Source: Ceratodon purpureus (lineage: Eukaryota; Streptophyta; Bryopsida; Pseudoditrichales; Ditrichaceae). Taken from it: 64,000 bases of DNA. The position numbers and the translations under genes are program-made. Of the stretch, positions 23,467 to 36,919 are shown in pieces. Positions within the stretch are counted from its first letter, which is position 1, and each line of letters begins with the position of its first letter. The stretch lies in NCBI GenBank assembly GCA_014871385.1, contig CM026424.1, positions 6,377,320-6,441,319 of the forward strand, in the 5' to 3' direction. The notes beneath the pieces were generated by a model. That model did not search any database and had not been told where the DNA came from. It worked only from the letters and a program-made list of their open reading frames with translations.

Positions 23467-25800
23467 TCATGGCGGAGTTTGTTTAGGACGTAGTACAAAC
23501 AGGAAGCCAGGACGCACATGAAGAAATGAGCTTGTATTATATCTGAAAAACGCTGGTATTGTACTTTAGTGTAGTATTGGGTAAGAACTTCAATGTTGTG
23601 ATTATATGTATTTTGATCATGCCAATGGAAGAGTTCTCTTTGAGGCTGCCACTTATGGTAAATGATATGGTACAGTACATCAACAGTGATCTGGCTGTGT
23701 CCATTCTTCAAGGTGGTTGCCATAATTCTCTTGTCAATGCTCAGAAAGTACACCATCTAACTTTGACAGGCAAGTTTCGATCAAGGGCAGCCACAAACTA
23801 ACCTGTTAAGAAGTGAAATGTCAAAACAGAGATTCTACAAACAAACATAATCTATCCTGTTAAACTGCGCGGTTACCTATCACAGTACTTATCCCAATAT
23901 TGAGAAACTAAGAAACTGAGGACTCGATGATTCACCTGGTAAAGTCTCACAACATCTTGCATTAATCCAGCTTGGCGCTTCTCAAGCTTATCAACTAAGC
24001 GTTCGATGTCAGGCATCCGGCGTTGGTGGAAACACAAATCCTGTCTTAATTCTAGACCCTCGGTATTTTCAGCAACATCCACAATCAAGTTGCTTCAACC
24101 AGGTTCCGATTTAGCAATCTTTTTCCCAACCCAGCTTGAGTGTTCGGTGCATCAAACCAAATAGACTAAAATTCTTGTTTGCATCTGTTTTGCTCTAGTT
24201 AACATTGAGAGCTCGTAAAGCTGCTGCATCCAGTAAAGCTCAGGGCTGAATGATGTGCTTTCCATAGATTGTGATATCAGACAGAAGTTCTATGTATGTA
24301 AGAAAGGCAGCAAGAGCAGCAGCTGCTACTACGGGTATTATTAAAAGCGGGGACACACTGTGCACCATTTGTAACCCTAATCCTGTGAGGTCTCTCCACC
24401 TCTCTCGGTCGAATCACAGGAGAAAATAGTAGTCAAGATTTTTTGACCTCAAAATTTAGTAACCCCGAGGTAAGCTTAGCATTCATGAATTTCGGTTTAA
24501 ATGGGGTGTTTATGTATAAATAGCAGAGATAGGCTTGTTCTCATTTAAAACCATAATTTTGTGAATGTTCTATAGCCCTCTATTATCATTTATTACATGC
24601 AAGTCGTACCACCACTCGTACCACTTCTGAACCTATTACATGAAGTAACCCCTCTTCCCACGGCCACATGATGAAGAATTATTAATTTTATTTGGTAATA
24701 TTAGACCCAATGGGTGCGGAGTAAGAGAAAATTACTCGATATAGTAGGTCAAAGTAGTTGAATTTTCATATGATAAGAGATAGAGAAGCAAAGCGGAAGT
24801 ATGAAAGGCGGAGATGATTCATAGAATTAGAGTTTCAAACAAGAACAAGCTATATTCGCCTTATGTATGTAGACACCCGGTTTGATTGGACTCTTTGGAT
24901 TCTCTAGTATCTCTAAAGAATAGTTGTTAGAATCTAACCAATGATACAAAGAAAAGTTGGAACAAATACATTTGCACTGAAATGATCATTTTTTTTAAAG
25001 TGGAGCAATGAAATGATCCTTTCTTTTAAAGAAGAGTAGGGGTGGATTGGATACTCATTTTGTCTCATGTCTATAATTTTTTTTAAGCTTCCAAGTATAG
25101 GAAATAAGAATTGCAATGTTTATTATAAAAAATTTCTTGCTTACTTGTGTTATTTATGGTATTTTGGAGTTGTTTACTAATCCATTCAAAGTACGCAGTC
25201 ATGAATGAGAAGACTTCTATGCCAAAGAAGTCATTGAAATTGAATGATTATATTTGATGTACACTTGATGAGTCCACATATTCTTTTGAGTAGTAAAATA
25301 ATTGTTCTGTCCAATTTCTTAATGACAACTAAGAATATAATACTACAAAGAAGTTATATTCAATTCCTTGCTTGCATAACTTTGAGTGCCATACTAAAGT
25401 TTTGTTTCATTGTAGCTAAACAAGAGGTCAATTCTTTACAGTGTTTGTTAACTTATGTATATACAGGCATGCCAATATTGATAAATCTATGCCAATATAT
25501 GTAAATGCATTAATTTCCTCCTATGACAAATATACGTATACAGTCATTTTGGTATAATATAAATCAAAGTTGATTTCTACAAATAATATTAGTAGCGTGG
25601 ATCCAAGCGTGAATGCTAAAGGGTTCATTTTGGAATTTCATTTTGGATTTCTTTGGGCAACCAACTCCACATGGAAAACTCGCTCCATCTACAAATATTT
25701 TCACTTATTTACCTCCTTCACAAATCTGCAATTCAAAATCCAAAAACACACAACTCCAAACTACCATGGGGAAACAGAGCACCCAAAACCTGTAGCCAGT
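23467..25800. other. AT-rich intergenic; possible LTR remnant
   Basis: No gene is supported. Around 24360-24640 the sequence resembles a retroelement LTR or promoter: TATAAATAGCAGAG near 24517, followed by a T/A-rich leader. No matching second LTR, primer-binding site or polyprotein is present in the window, so a solo LTR is only a possibility. 24900-25600 is plain AT-rich DNA. Confidence 0.3.
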
Positions 25801-26063
25801 TAGGTTTAGGGTTCCCAAACACACACACTAATTCCAAAACCCCGTACAGTCGACCCTCAACCCACACTAATTCCAAAACCCCTTCACAAGGATGAATGAA
25901 ACATGCCCCAGTGGATGGATGCAGATGGGTTCTGCGGAGGGGGAGTAAAACCCTAGAGAAACGCCGAAGCTCTTCCTTTTGCAAGCTCCGAGGCGGCCAA
26001 ACCTTCGGCAAGGCACACAGATTGCGAGCAAGCGAGCGTGAGAGTGTTGGAGGTTTTGTTGCA
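25801..26063 (+). promoter_or_regulatory. RPL23A promoter and leader with telo-boxes
   Basis: Contains AAACCCTAG (about 25948-25956) and TTTAGGGTTC (about 25804-25814), the telo-box and its complement, which commonly occur in plant ribosomal-protein promoters near the start site. A short duplicated phrase (ACACTAATTCCAAAACCCC, about 25825-25845 and 25862-25881) lies between them. The role is inferred from position and family knowledge. Confidence 0.55.
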
Positions 26064-27216
<1,153 letters not shown>

Positions 27217-28830
27217 ATTGAATTGATCAATTCTGTAATCATCTCAATCTAAAGGTTCGGCCTGGTTTCTGGCGCAGTTTTGTGTATCTCATGGTTTTGC
27301 AATTTTTTTGAGTCATTGATATCTAGTGGTTAAGTCTTGTGTCTGTGAATTCAATCATTCAACCGAAGTGTAGGTTACACTGCGAATGCTATTGGTATGA
27401 TATTAGAGAATTGAACGGAGTTCTGAAGAGCATTTATTTTCATCTCATGAAAGTTCTATAATCACTTCTTTTTGGGAAAATGGAGAAGTCATGCTCTAGC
27501 TGTAGCAATGCGCTACAAAGCTCACCCAGTCTCAGACTACAAAATAGAAAAGGATTTTGCGCATTTCACAAAGATGTGACTTGAATTGTTACAACGTAGT
27601 TGACGATTCAATTCTGCATAAGTTTGCTAACTTTTTTGTAGAAATGTACCAGCACCCACTTCGACTTCATTCTAGCACCCATAGTGACTCAATCAAGAGT
27701 ACCAGCTCCATGAGGGATTACAATATTCTTGACCTTTACTGCAACTAAACCTTGGTGATCTCATTTCCCGAAGCGCCCAGAACAGTTCTGGTGAATCCGC
27801 AGTTTCTGGATGTTTTCATCTAAAAATTTGTTGAAAATAATGTTCCTATTTATGGTATTCGTCTGTAAAAATGGAAGCGTACCGTAATCAAACAACTTCT
27901 GGTCCATGCACCGTAAGCTTGTTTTTGAATTCTTCTATGTCAAGAACAATGTCACATATTATTATTGTGAATATTATAAATGAGTATAGAAAATGTGTAC
28001 GGACAAAAATTCTACCATAGAAAGCAGGAGTCAGTACATTGATCAGAATATATAAACTTATCGAATATGAACAAGAGAATACAATCCATAAAAACAAAAT
28101 AAGATGATAAACTTCTAAACATACTAATATTTAAGTGATAGCAAGGCATTAACGTAGTATCCAAACTGAATTTAAAACATAGGTTACTTTGAACCTTGTT
28201 TTCTTTTTAAAAAAATGAGTTCCACTTCAAGCTTCCACTTTAATGTAATGCATATTACTTACTACAACCTTCGAGGACACACTTAACAATTTTTGAGCAT
28301 CAAATGTCATGATAAAAAGTTTCACATCCAAAATCATATTTGGGAGTCAATGTAGTGATACATGTAGCACTTAACGCCTGAGAGAAGTTATGAGGGCCTT
28401 TTATATCTATGTTTATTGAAACACAGAAACTTCATTCCAAAAAAGAGATCCAAACGAAATCAAGAACCCCTCACTGACCAGGCAAGCCACCTCGTGAGAA
28501 AATCAAAACGAATTGAAAGAATCCAATTGAGGACGCTTGAACGACCACTCCACAAACCTTGAAATCACACCATTGCAACTCAAAATTATCAAGATGACAA
28601 GCAGCTTTCTCAGGAAAACACTTTATTAGCTCCTCAGTCCAAAGCCACACCACCACTAACCTTTCTCCAACGTAACCACCCAAATGGCATGTTCCACCTT
28701 AGAAGTTTGCGACAGATCGTCCGAAAACGATTGAAGATTGCCATCATTCCAGGTAACCCGCATGGCAGTGCTCCTGATCAAGTCACTTAGCAGCCTGCAA
28801 AGATACCTGGATTTAATAGACGCACTTACC
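27217..28830. other. Intergenic; dispersed repeat copy
   Basis: 3' UTR of RPL23A followed by AT-rich DNA. The segment about 27650-27765 is a diverged copy of 46930-47080 near the ceramidase gene (shared TTCTTGACC-YACTGCAAC-AAA-CTTGGTG). Minus-strand frames at 28470-28830 show possible splice signals but no recognisable protein. The piggyBac-type element begins at the TTAA at 28831. Confidence 0.4.
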
Positions 28831-28834
28831 TTAA

Positions 28835-28846
28835 CCCCTTTTGCAG
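28835..28846 (+). repeat. piggyBac left terminal inverted repeat
   Basis: CCCCTTTTGCAG next to TTAA (28831-28834). It is the reverse complement of 39025-39036. Identity stops right after the 12 bp. Confidence 0.7.
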
Positions 28847-29477
28847 TTACCAGTCCAAACTGGCCTACGGTTGTTAGTTTCTCCTGTTTTCCCGTTGTGA
28901 TATTGAGAATTAGGTGAAGGTCCAAACTACACATACCTCGCCAGTGACATGGGGGAAATTGTCCAATTTTCTGAATAATTTTCGGAGGCATAGGGTGGTT
29001 TCTGTGAGCAGAAACGTTTGGTTTTCCGTGTATTGCCGGGTATTCGTAGGGTGGACGTACTGGACGCCGTAGGTAGGGCGGCGCCGTTTGGGGGGAACGC
29101 GTAACTTACGGTGGCTGTTGGTGACCGCCTCGGCCGGTTGGGGTCGTTGAAGGACACCCTCGTGTGACGAAGCCCTCGCCATTGGGTTTCCAGGGTCCGC
29201 TCGCGTTCCACCTTCTCCACTCCGCTGTTTTGCGGCTTCTCCAATTTGTTTATGACTTGTTGTCGCTGATCTGGACTGCCTTGCGACGGCGATTAGGATG
29301 TGAGGGAGGCGGCTGCGGAGATTGTGACAAGAGAGTCTGGAGTACCATTGCTCGGATTAGGGGGGAAATGGAGAGCAGGTTTGACTTCCGGAGATGCTCG
29401 CGACGGCAGGTTATAATCTCCTCTGGCATTGCAATTTCTGTAATTCATTTCGCGTTTGAATCCTGTGCGTTCTGCCA

Positions 29478-29908
29478 ATGCGTCTGTGGAGTACTCATTA
29501 CATGGGATATATTGGGACAGCAAAGAGCGGAAAGCGCCTTGCGTTGGAGGGGCAGCTGGAGAGGTGGTTTGCAGGACAGGGGGTTTCGAAGAAGGGGGCC
29601 TCAAGGGCTGTGCAATTGCTGGAGCCAAGGGCACTTCTGGCGCAGGCACGGCCGAGTACCTGGAATCGACGAGGGCATTTTGGAGCCCAAGAACGCTGCA
29701 GATATCTGTGGTACAGACACGCTGCGCGTATTCTTGGTTGGTGCGAGCGGAAGAAGTTCCCGGATATTGTGACTGACATCCTCCGTAATCACATATTCCC
29801 GAGCGACCTTTGACAGGATGAAGCGATTGGCGAGGATGGCTGCGGGGAGCGTCTCAGCCTGTTCTGACGGAAGTGGACCACAATTCAGAGCCAGCCATGG
29901 AAACAGAG
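29478..29908 (+). pseudogene. Element reading frame, unrecognised, two in-frame stops
   Basis: A coherent frame of about 140 codons ending at a possible donor (GAG|GTATGG near 29908). It is interrupted by TGA at 29811-29813 and TGA at 29865-29867. The encoded stretch looks globular and helical (for example LEGQLERWFAGQGVSKKGAS and KKFPDIVTDILRNHIF) but matches no family I recognise. It lies upstream of the basic exons and the transposase inside the GC-rich element, so it may be a 5' exon of the same gene. Other frames over the same DNA are also open, which lowers confidence in this choice. Confidence 0.3.
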
Positions 29909-30190
29909 GTATGGTTCATCATCGCTGTGACAGGGTTTAGGGTTTAGTTTAAGGGTTTTAGAGTCACCTTCTTCTGATCCTACGAGTCCCAAATTAGAGT
30001 CAGCATCCCTGGTAATGTCAACTGTGGGAGGCATCATGCATGTGAATTTCCTTCTTGTGTTTTGAATTTCCGCAAATGATGCCTCTCGAGAGTAGGTGTG
30101 GGAATGCTGGTGACCTATGGTCCTATACTGTTCATGGAAGTGGAAATGACCTCATGTGCGCTCCCATGGGGTGTGGAAATGTGCAGGACA

Positions 30191-31079
30191 TACGGTTGTC
30201 GCAGTTATGCCTTCCTCTAACGGCGCCGGAGATCAGAGCTCCGCAGCAAAAGCAGAGGAAGCCACGGCAGAGCAAGAAGAAGGTAAACTACTCACCATTG
30301 TGCAGCACTCGACCTGTTTTCTCTTCTTGTGCATGCGGGGTCCCAGTATGGGAGATGGTGAACTGCAACTGTGACTAGCGTCGTAGTTAACAAATACTCA
30401 CCGTGGAGCACAGGCTGTGATGCAGGGGGGGTGGACGCAATCGGCTTATTCACGGCAGTGGGGAAGGAAAACGAAGACCTCCCTCCGAAACCGAAGCGTC
30501 AGCGCCAATCCAGGGCGAAGAAAGTGAGTGGAATTCGGGACTTCTGGTTACTTTACATTTCCAATGCATGTGATTTGGTGAGAATAGGGTTCCCAGTCGT
30601 GCGAAGGGACTAATTAAGAGGCACTGTGCAGGTGGATCTCCCGCCGGTGGTTGCTGGCAACGACCCCGCTGTGGGAGAGGATATGGCGCGATCACTCACC
30701 CAATTGATGACACCAGCACCGGCCAGGCGGTGAAACGTCCGAGGAAGCCGAGACAGGTGAAGCCCGTCGGAGAGGAGGGGCTTCCTCTCACCCAGAGGAA
30801 GTCCAGGGCGAAGAGGGTAGCCACGACAGCAGTGGGACTCGCGGATTCCAGCCAGCAAACGCCCATGCCGGAGAGCGGACCAGGAAGCGACTTTGGGCCT
30901 CCACCACCTGATACAACACCAGCATGCCGGGGTGAGAGAACTACCAACACCATGACTTGAGTCGCAGAGGGGTGACTTACTCCTACTTTTTCCATGTCAA
31001 TTGGCGCCTCCTTCCATGCGTGTTCATAGGTATTCTATGCGGTGCTGCCTGTGAGGAATTCTTTTGCGTACCCTGACTT
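30191..31079 (+). pseudogene. Series of Lys/Arg-rich short exons in the piggyBac element
   Basis: Three stretches end in similar basic motifs, two of them immediately before a GT donor. One ends at 30282 (RKPRQSKKK), one at 30523 (KRQRQSRAKK), and one runs about 30727-30931 (KRPRKPRQVKP and QRKSRAKR). A fourth basic block, RRRPRKYTKEEKGK, follows at 31104 in the transposase frame. The blocks resemble AT-hook or nuclear-localisation sequences and look like copies of each other, as if a small exon had been duplicated. They probably form the basic N-terminal part of the transposase or of a companion DNA-binding protein. Exact exon starts cannot be fixed by eye. Confidence 0.35.
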
Positions 31080-34022
31080 GTGCAATGGCCAGGTGGAGTG
31101 AGACGGCGTCCTCGTAAGTACACGAAGGAGGAGAAAGGGAAGAGCACGAAGCCGAAACAGCACCGGAAGCCCAAGGGTTGGGAGATACCAATTGTCGTCC
31201 CAAATGTCACGGTGGGGGTCCAAACGCGGGCGCAAGCAGCGCTGTGCGCTAAGTACGAGCGATAGAGGGTGAACGACGAAACCATCTGCGAGGTGCTTGC
31301 TGACTTCCGCTACGAGTACGATGAGTTTGACGACATAGTGGCGCCGGAGTCTTTGCACTCCGTAGGAAGCATGGAGACATGCAATATCAACCTGTGGGAC
31401 TCCGTTTTCCGGGACGACGCTTGGAGGTCGACGCTCCCTCCCATTGCGAGGCATACCGGCTTTGGAGCTACACATCCCGGTGGAGCGCTTGAGAGGCTGG
31501 TGCGTGTCGCTGTGGGGGATATGCCTGAGAGGTTTATCGACACATACGTTGACTGGAGCTCCCGTCGGTCTGGGTGGGCTGTCCTAGTCCCGAATAGATT
31601 CCTCTCCGAGGCATCATTCCACACCGGGGACACACCCTCCTGGACGCAGGGAGATGTCATTGGGGAGGGTCTGCACACGGGTACTGGGAAGAGGATGGTG
31701 TTATGCGACCTCGGCGGCTACAACATGGAGCTACACATGCCGGAAGAGAATGTCCGTGTGGCAGATGGCCCAGAAGTCCGTGCCTATGGTTCCGAGGGTG
31801 GTCACGGGTATGGTTGGTGGAAACGCCAGCATTGCTTCAGCCCGAAGAATGCTGTCGTTTTCCCGGAAAATCTGGAGTCCCACCCTGGAACTCCAGGCAG
31901 AGGTTCCGGAAGCATGAGTGGAGGGGCAGGACGGGGACCGGATGCGGGCGGGGCTTTCCATGCGTACTCAAGCGGTGTCGCAGGGGGAGGTGTTGGGGGG
32001 GTAAACCATAGATCCTGCGCCGGTGGCAGTGAAGAAGGACCGGGGCGAACAGAGCATGTCGCTAAGAACACCTGTGGCGACGCAGGGTCCGTCGAGCCAC
32101 ATGGTCACCCCATCGCGGACTATGATGCCCCCTCTGACATCGAGGGGGTTGACGGTACTCAAGACTCAACGGCGAGAGCAACTTTTCCTAAGGTAAGCGC
32201 TCATCTGCCTCGATACATGCTGTGTCCTAACAGGACTCTAGGGAACGATGAGGGTGGGGGGGGGTTGCCTCTACTGTCAGCAGACTCTAGTGACGCGGAG
32301 TGGATCCCAGAGTGGGAGGACGATGTAGAAACCAACGATGAGGAACGACTGGGCGTAGATGAAGAGGACCCAGAGAACGATCAGCCGGGGTTGGAGAGTT
32401 GGTGCATGCGGCCGGAGGCCTTTACACCCCGGCACATGGATACAATGGAGCTTGCCCATCACTATCGGAAAAGCTCCTGGTCTTCAGGCAGCGTCGACTT
32501 CTTTCGGAGCCGTGACGACTTCACGGGCCCTCCTCCTGGTCTGACCGCCCCTCCACCTGAAGGAGTTCCTCTCCCCCACAGAGTCTTCGATATGTACTGG
32601 ACGGATGAGTGCGTGGACCGGATTGTAATGGAAACGAATAGGTACGCGCAGACAACCATGCCTCCTCTGGAGAATCAGCGTCCGCGTACGAAGGGGGGAC
32701 CAAGGTGGTACGAGGTCGCTCGGGTGGAGATGCGGGGATGGCTCGCAATCTGCATACTCATGGGGTGCAAACAATTGCCCAGTATCAGGCAGTATTGGAT
32801 GCGTAGTGTTCCATTCCTGTACTGCGATCTGATATCCTCCATCATGACTTTATCGAGGTGGGAGGCCATTATGCGTTGCCTGCATCTGATAGATAATAGT
32901 ACTGTTGTAAGGGATGTGAATGACCCGAGGTATGACACGATAGCAAAGACCAGATGGATTGTCGACATGTTTGTGAAGGTATCGAAGGAGATTTATAACT
33001 TAGAAAGGGAAATCACCGTGGACGAATGTGTAATCCCCTACAAGGGCCGTTACTGCCACATCAGGCAATTCATGCCTAAGAAGCCAGCCAGGTTTGGAAT
33101 AAAGGTCTGGCTGCTGGCAAGCTCAAAGAGTCGTTTTGTTGCGGGGATGGAGGTATATTTTGGTGAAGGGACAGGGGCTGGCCCTAATGGTTTGGCTTAC
33201 CACGTGGTTGAGCGAATGGTGGCGGGGCTTGAAAACCGCAGGCATTTCCTCGTGATTGACAACTTCTTCGGAAGTGTGAACCTCTTCCACGAGCTAATGT
33301 GTAATGGGATATGGGCAACGGGTACAGTGCGGCGTTTAAGTAAAAACTTGCCTGCGGGTCTCTTGAGGACGGTGGATGGGAACATGCGGGGTTCAATGGT
33401 GATCTGGACTCACGTGCACCGCCAGATGGCCGTAGTATCTTGGCAAGATAAAAAACTAGTAACACTACTGAGCACCGCAACGTCTCCATGAGAACCGAAC
33501 ACCTCAGTACTCCGGAGGATACCTGGACGTCGAGGTCAGGTTGAGGTGCCTTCATCCCCCATGCACCGGCAGTACGTAGAGTACATGCGCGGTGAGGACG
33601 TCGCAGATCAACTCCGGGGGAGCTACTCCTGCCAACTCCGTTGTCACAAGTGGTGGGTAAAAATTTTTCACCTCGTCCTGGATCAGACTATGGTCAACTC
33701 GTACGTCACCTGGAAGAAAGAGGTTGAGCAGCTTGGTTCCCCAGTGATGTCCCATTTGAAGTTCAAAATCACTGTTGGTAAGCATCTGGCTGAGGAGGCA
33801 ATACAGAGCCGAAGACGACAAAGATTCCCCGCTGTACCCGCACCGAGGCGCCCCCTACCCGTCCACACACTATTCCGGTCTCCCCTGAAGCGACGCTGTA
33901 TAATTTGCGGCCGAGTGCAGAAATGGTTCTGTTCATCTTGCGGAAACAAGTGGATGTGTCAGGAAGCATGCTACCAAACACAACATGAAAGGTTACAGCG
34001 GCCTACTGGCAGGGCGCTCTGA
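31080..34022 (+). pseudogene. piggyBac transposase (DDE_Tnp_1_7), interrupted by two stops
   Basis: One frame runs from 31080 to 34022, broken only by TAG at 31263-31265 and TGA at 33489-33491. The N-terminal third is basic, then acidic and low-complexity. The piggyBac domain begins near 32590 (DMYWTDECVDRIVMETNRYA) and includes the conserved WLAICILMG region. Catalytic aspartates are visible: D1 in VDECVIPYKGR (codon 33021), D2 in LVIDNFFGS (codon 33258) and D3 in GEDVADQL (codon 33597). The C-terminus has the zinc-binding Cys-rich tail of the family (CIICGRVQKWFCSSC, with further Cys and His). The TGA separates D1 and D2 from D3 and the Cys-rich tail, so the conventional product would be inactive. 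The transposase would excise and insert at TTAA. Readthrough or a spliced form cannot be excluded from sequence alone. Confidence 0.85.
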
Positions 34023-35157
34023 TTATTTTAGCTATGCTCAACTTACCGTGAACGGTCTCGCAGGATGGAGCGGAGGATATGAGGAGGACCGCGGTCACCT
34101 TGCATGAAGAAGATGGAGTTCACTCCTCAAGGAAGCGCGATGGTCGGTCCTCTACTCCGAGATTCCGCCGTCGTTCCTTCTGACCGACTCGTGACAATGC
34201 TGGAGAGATCCGCCGTGAGTTCTGTGCACGGCAAAATGGAGACGGACTACACCCACGTAGGCTCCTAGTTTTTGAAGCGATGCTCTCTGAATCCGGGCCT
34301 AGGCATCAGAGGAGCTTCTGGAAGTCAATTCTCTCTGAAAAACTGTCACTGAAGCTGCCTCCTGAACTTAGTGACCCTGTTCCTGAACAGAGAACACTTG
34401 GACCTTGTCTGTCACCTCTCAGACGCATAACTTTGTCGTTTGTAAATGTTGGACTGTGTAACTGCTTGTTTTTGAATTCTGTTCTGGAACAGAGAGTGAG
34501 GTCGGGTTCACGTGAAGTACTCCCTGGTCTACCATCCTGCGAACGTGGCACTTGTATCCTTCTAGGCTAACCTGGAATCTTCTCTAATGATACGTGACTT
34601 GCTCTGTGTAATATACTCGTCCAGGTGCGGTCGGTGACAGTATGTTATTCTCCTTCTCGGATCAAGCCAGGCGGTGTATCGCTAGGGAGACTTCCATAGA
34701 CAAAAAATATCCAGAACCCCTGCTGGCAGTTGGTAAGAGGTGTCCAATCTCCACTCCCCCCTTGTCAGCATACGGAGTGTGTGTTGGATTGAATTTTGTG
34801 CCCCTTCAGAACCTCAATCCGGGTCTAGAGTCAGGTGAGTTAGAGTCATGTACAGCAGGTTCTCACAAAGTGAATGTGACAGGTTTATGGTAGAGCTGTG
34901 CACGACAGTGCTCTGCGGGACCTCTCAAGCAGCGGAGGGACCCTACCGGACTGCACCCCGTCAGTGTCTGAGACCTTGTCGTATTCCGAAATTAATTGAT
35001 TGTCACACTGCCGCATGTGGCGGACTTATGTTTTGGCGTGGACAACAGCGACCTCCGTGGCCGCGAGAACTTCCAGCGCTTGTGGACTACAAACCCCTCC
35101 CCCTCCTGCCTCTAAACGCCTTTCTCCTCTTCTCTTTGTTTTCAGTGCTTTCTGTCA
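34023..35157. other. Element interior, no gene recognised
   Basis: Sequence downstream of the transposase inside the piggyBac-type element. Several short frames and possible splice sites occur, but nothing is recognisable. Confidence 0.35.
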
Positions 35158-35643
35158 TTGCTTTCTTCTGTTCTTAAGTCCTCTAATCCAATGAAGCGCC
35201 GCTTTGATTGCATCTCCTCGCACCGTCCAGGAACTGTTAAGGAGGTTCGAGAATGGCTTAAGCGCGTGGAGCTCTTCGAGCAGGTCAATTGGGATGTGGA
35301 AATGCCGAACTACGGAGCCATCACACATCTACTCGATGACAACTTCGAATGGGATTGATTCCCGTCTTGCACCAGCCAGTACGAGGCAGTAGCCGCACTC
35401 ACGGGCGTTGTTCACGTAAGTGTCTCGGAACGGGCTTCACGGTCTCTTGAATCTCCTGTTAGGTCGTCCTCAATGCCGTAGCGCTCCGCCCCCGGCACTG
35501 TTGGACGCCCGGCTTCTGTACTCCCAGCTGCCTCGGACGAAGACGATGGACGCCTAGACCACGGTAGTGATGAAGCTGACGACGACCGCAGCACCGACAG
35601 CACCCACAGTGACCCTCCCTTCGGGTCCCCCCCAACCCCTTAG
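35158..35643 (+). pseudogene. Element reading frame with acidic tail, two in-frame stops
   Basis: A single frame of 162 codons continues from 35158 to a TAG at 35641-35643, broken by TGA at 35356-35358 and TAG at 35479-35481. The first part has a helix-rich look (GTVKEVREWLKRVELFEQV, then NYGAITHLLDDNFEW); an ATG lies at 35191. The last part is strongly acidic with Asp/Ser/Thr repeats (SDEDDGRLDHGSDEADDDRS) and ends Pro-rich. No family is recognised. A further short coherent frame lies around 36080-36220 (RIEVEKDAPHEATHCEVYRV) just before a GTAAGT donor. Both could be exons of one decayed accessory gene of the element. Confidence 0.35.
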
Positions 35644-36919
35644 CATGTTACGAGTCCCCAGAAGCACAGTATAGAGTAGTTGATTCGTCCCCTGACTCAC
35701 TGAGTCGTTCTGTGAGCATTCAGTTAGGACGACACCTGTAGTGTAGGTGAATGGTTCAGTAGTTTCATTGAAGGATTTCCACGCAGTTTTTAGAGGCCTC
35801 TTAGGTACATTTCCATTGTTTGTGGACGTTCTCTGTCATCTTCTTTAGAAACCGGCCACCGGAGGTACCGTGGAGCCACCCTGATGCAGATGGCTATAGC
35901 CCGCGGAACCCAGTCGCACTGTATTGACCATCATCGTCCCACTTGAGATGGTGTCGCCCGACTCTTTCGCAAACGTAAGTGCTCTCTGCTATCTATAGTT
36001 TTATGAACATTGTGTTATTCCTTTATGTCCACTGTTCTTCCATGTAGTTCCCGTCTTACCCTGGTTCTGTACAGGGAGGATCGAGGTTGAGAAGGACGCC
36101 CCGCATGAAGCCACCCACTGTGAAGTCTACAGGGTGCACTGGAGGGTGCACAATATACGGAACTCTGTGAGAAGGGAGTACCGCGCACTGGAGTCCTGCC
36201 TTGTCTGGATGTTGTCCATGGTAAGTAGCACGTACTCGTAAGTGCACTGTTCCGTTTGTAGTGCACTGTTCCGTTTGTCATCTGTCTGTCATGCGATACT
36301 CAGTAGGAATTTGCAACTTGCTCCGACTCCCTATCAACCTGGAGATCATGATTGCCCCGATGGGACTCGTAGTTGTCAGTGCTGCATAGAACCCCGATGG
36401 GACTCGTACATGTCAGAAATCATACTTGCGTCTTCCCCCCCTTCTGGTCTTTGTTGATTGTGACTCCCCTCTCCCGTACGCATTAATTGATCGATAATCA
36501 TGTAGATCGGGGAGATCAATGCTCCGCTGAGTCAGCGGATCCCCTTGATGGACGAAGTGACCGGCAGGTTATAGGTCCGTACGCTCAGACCTTCCTCTCA
36601 TCACGTAAGAGGTCGGCTACATCAAGTGCCGTGGTGGCTATGCCGGCTCACTCATGAATCAGATCTTTACCCTAAACCCCATAGCCCACTCCCCCCTTGA
36701 ACTCCCGTTACTCCCCGCCCCCTTGGCCTTTACACCCGTCCTCTGCGTCTTCACCTACATAAATTCCTTTCCAGGTGCTCAATTGTGTTGATTCTTCTCA
36801 ATGCTGTAGCGTAAGTCCTTCTCTGAGACGCATAACTCGTTGGAATTGTCGTCGCGCAGAGTATCTTCTCCCGTCCCCGATCCACTTCTCTTTCGTCGCT
36901 CCTCTCCAACCGCAGAAGA

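Noticed and set aside
24360..24640. Solo LTR of a retrotransposon
   Set aside because: TATA-like and leader-like sequence only; no confirmed TG...CA ends, target duplication or second copy in the window.
28471..29244. Minus-strand frames with possible splice sites, including one ending GVK near 28831
   Set aside because: No recognisable family. The frame crosses the proposed left end of the piggyBac element, and alternative frames are equally open.
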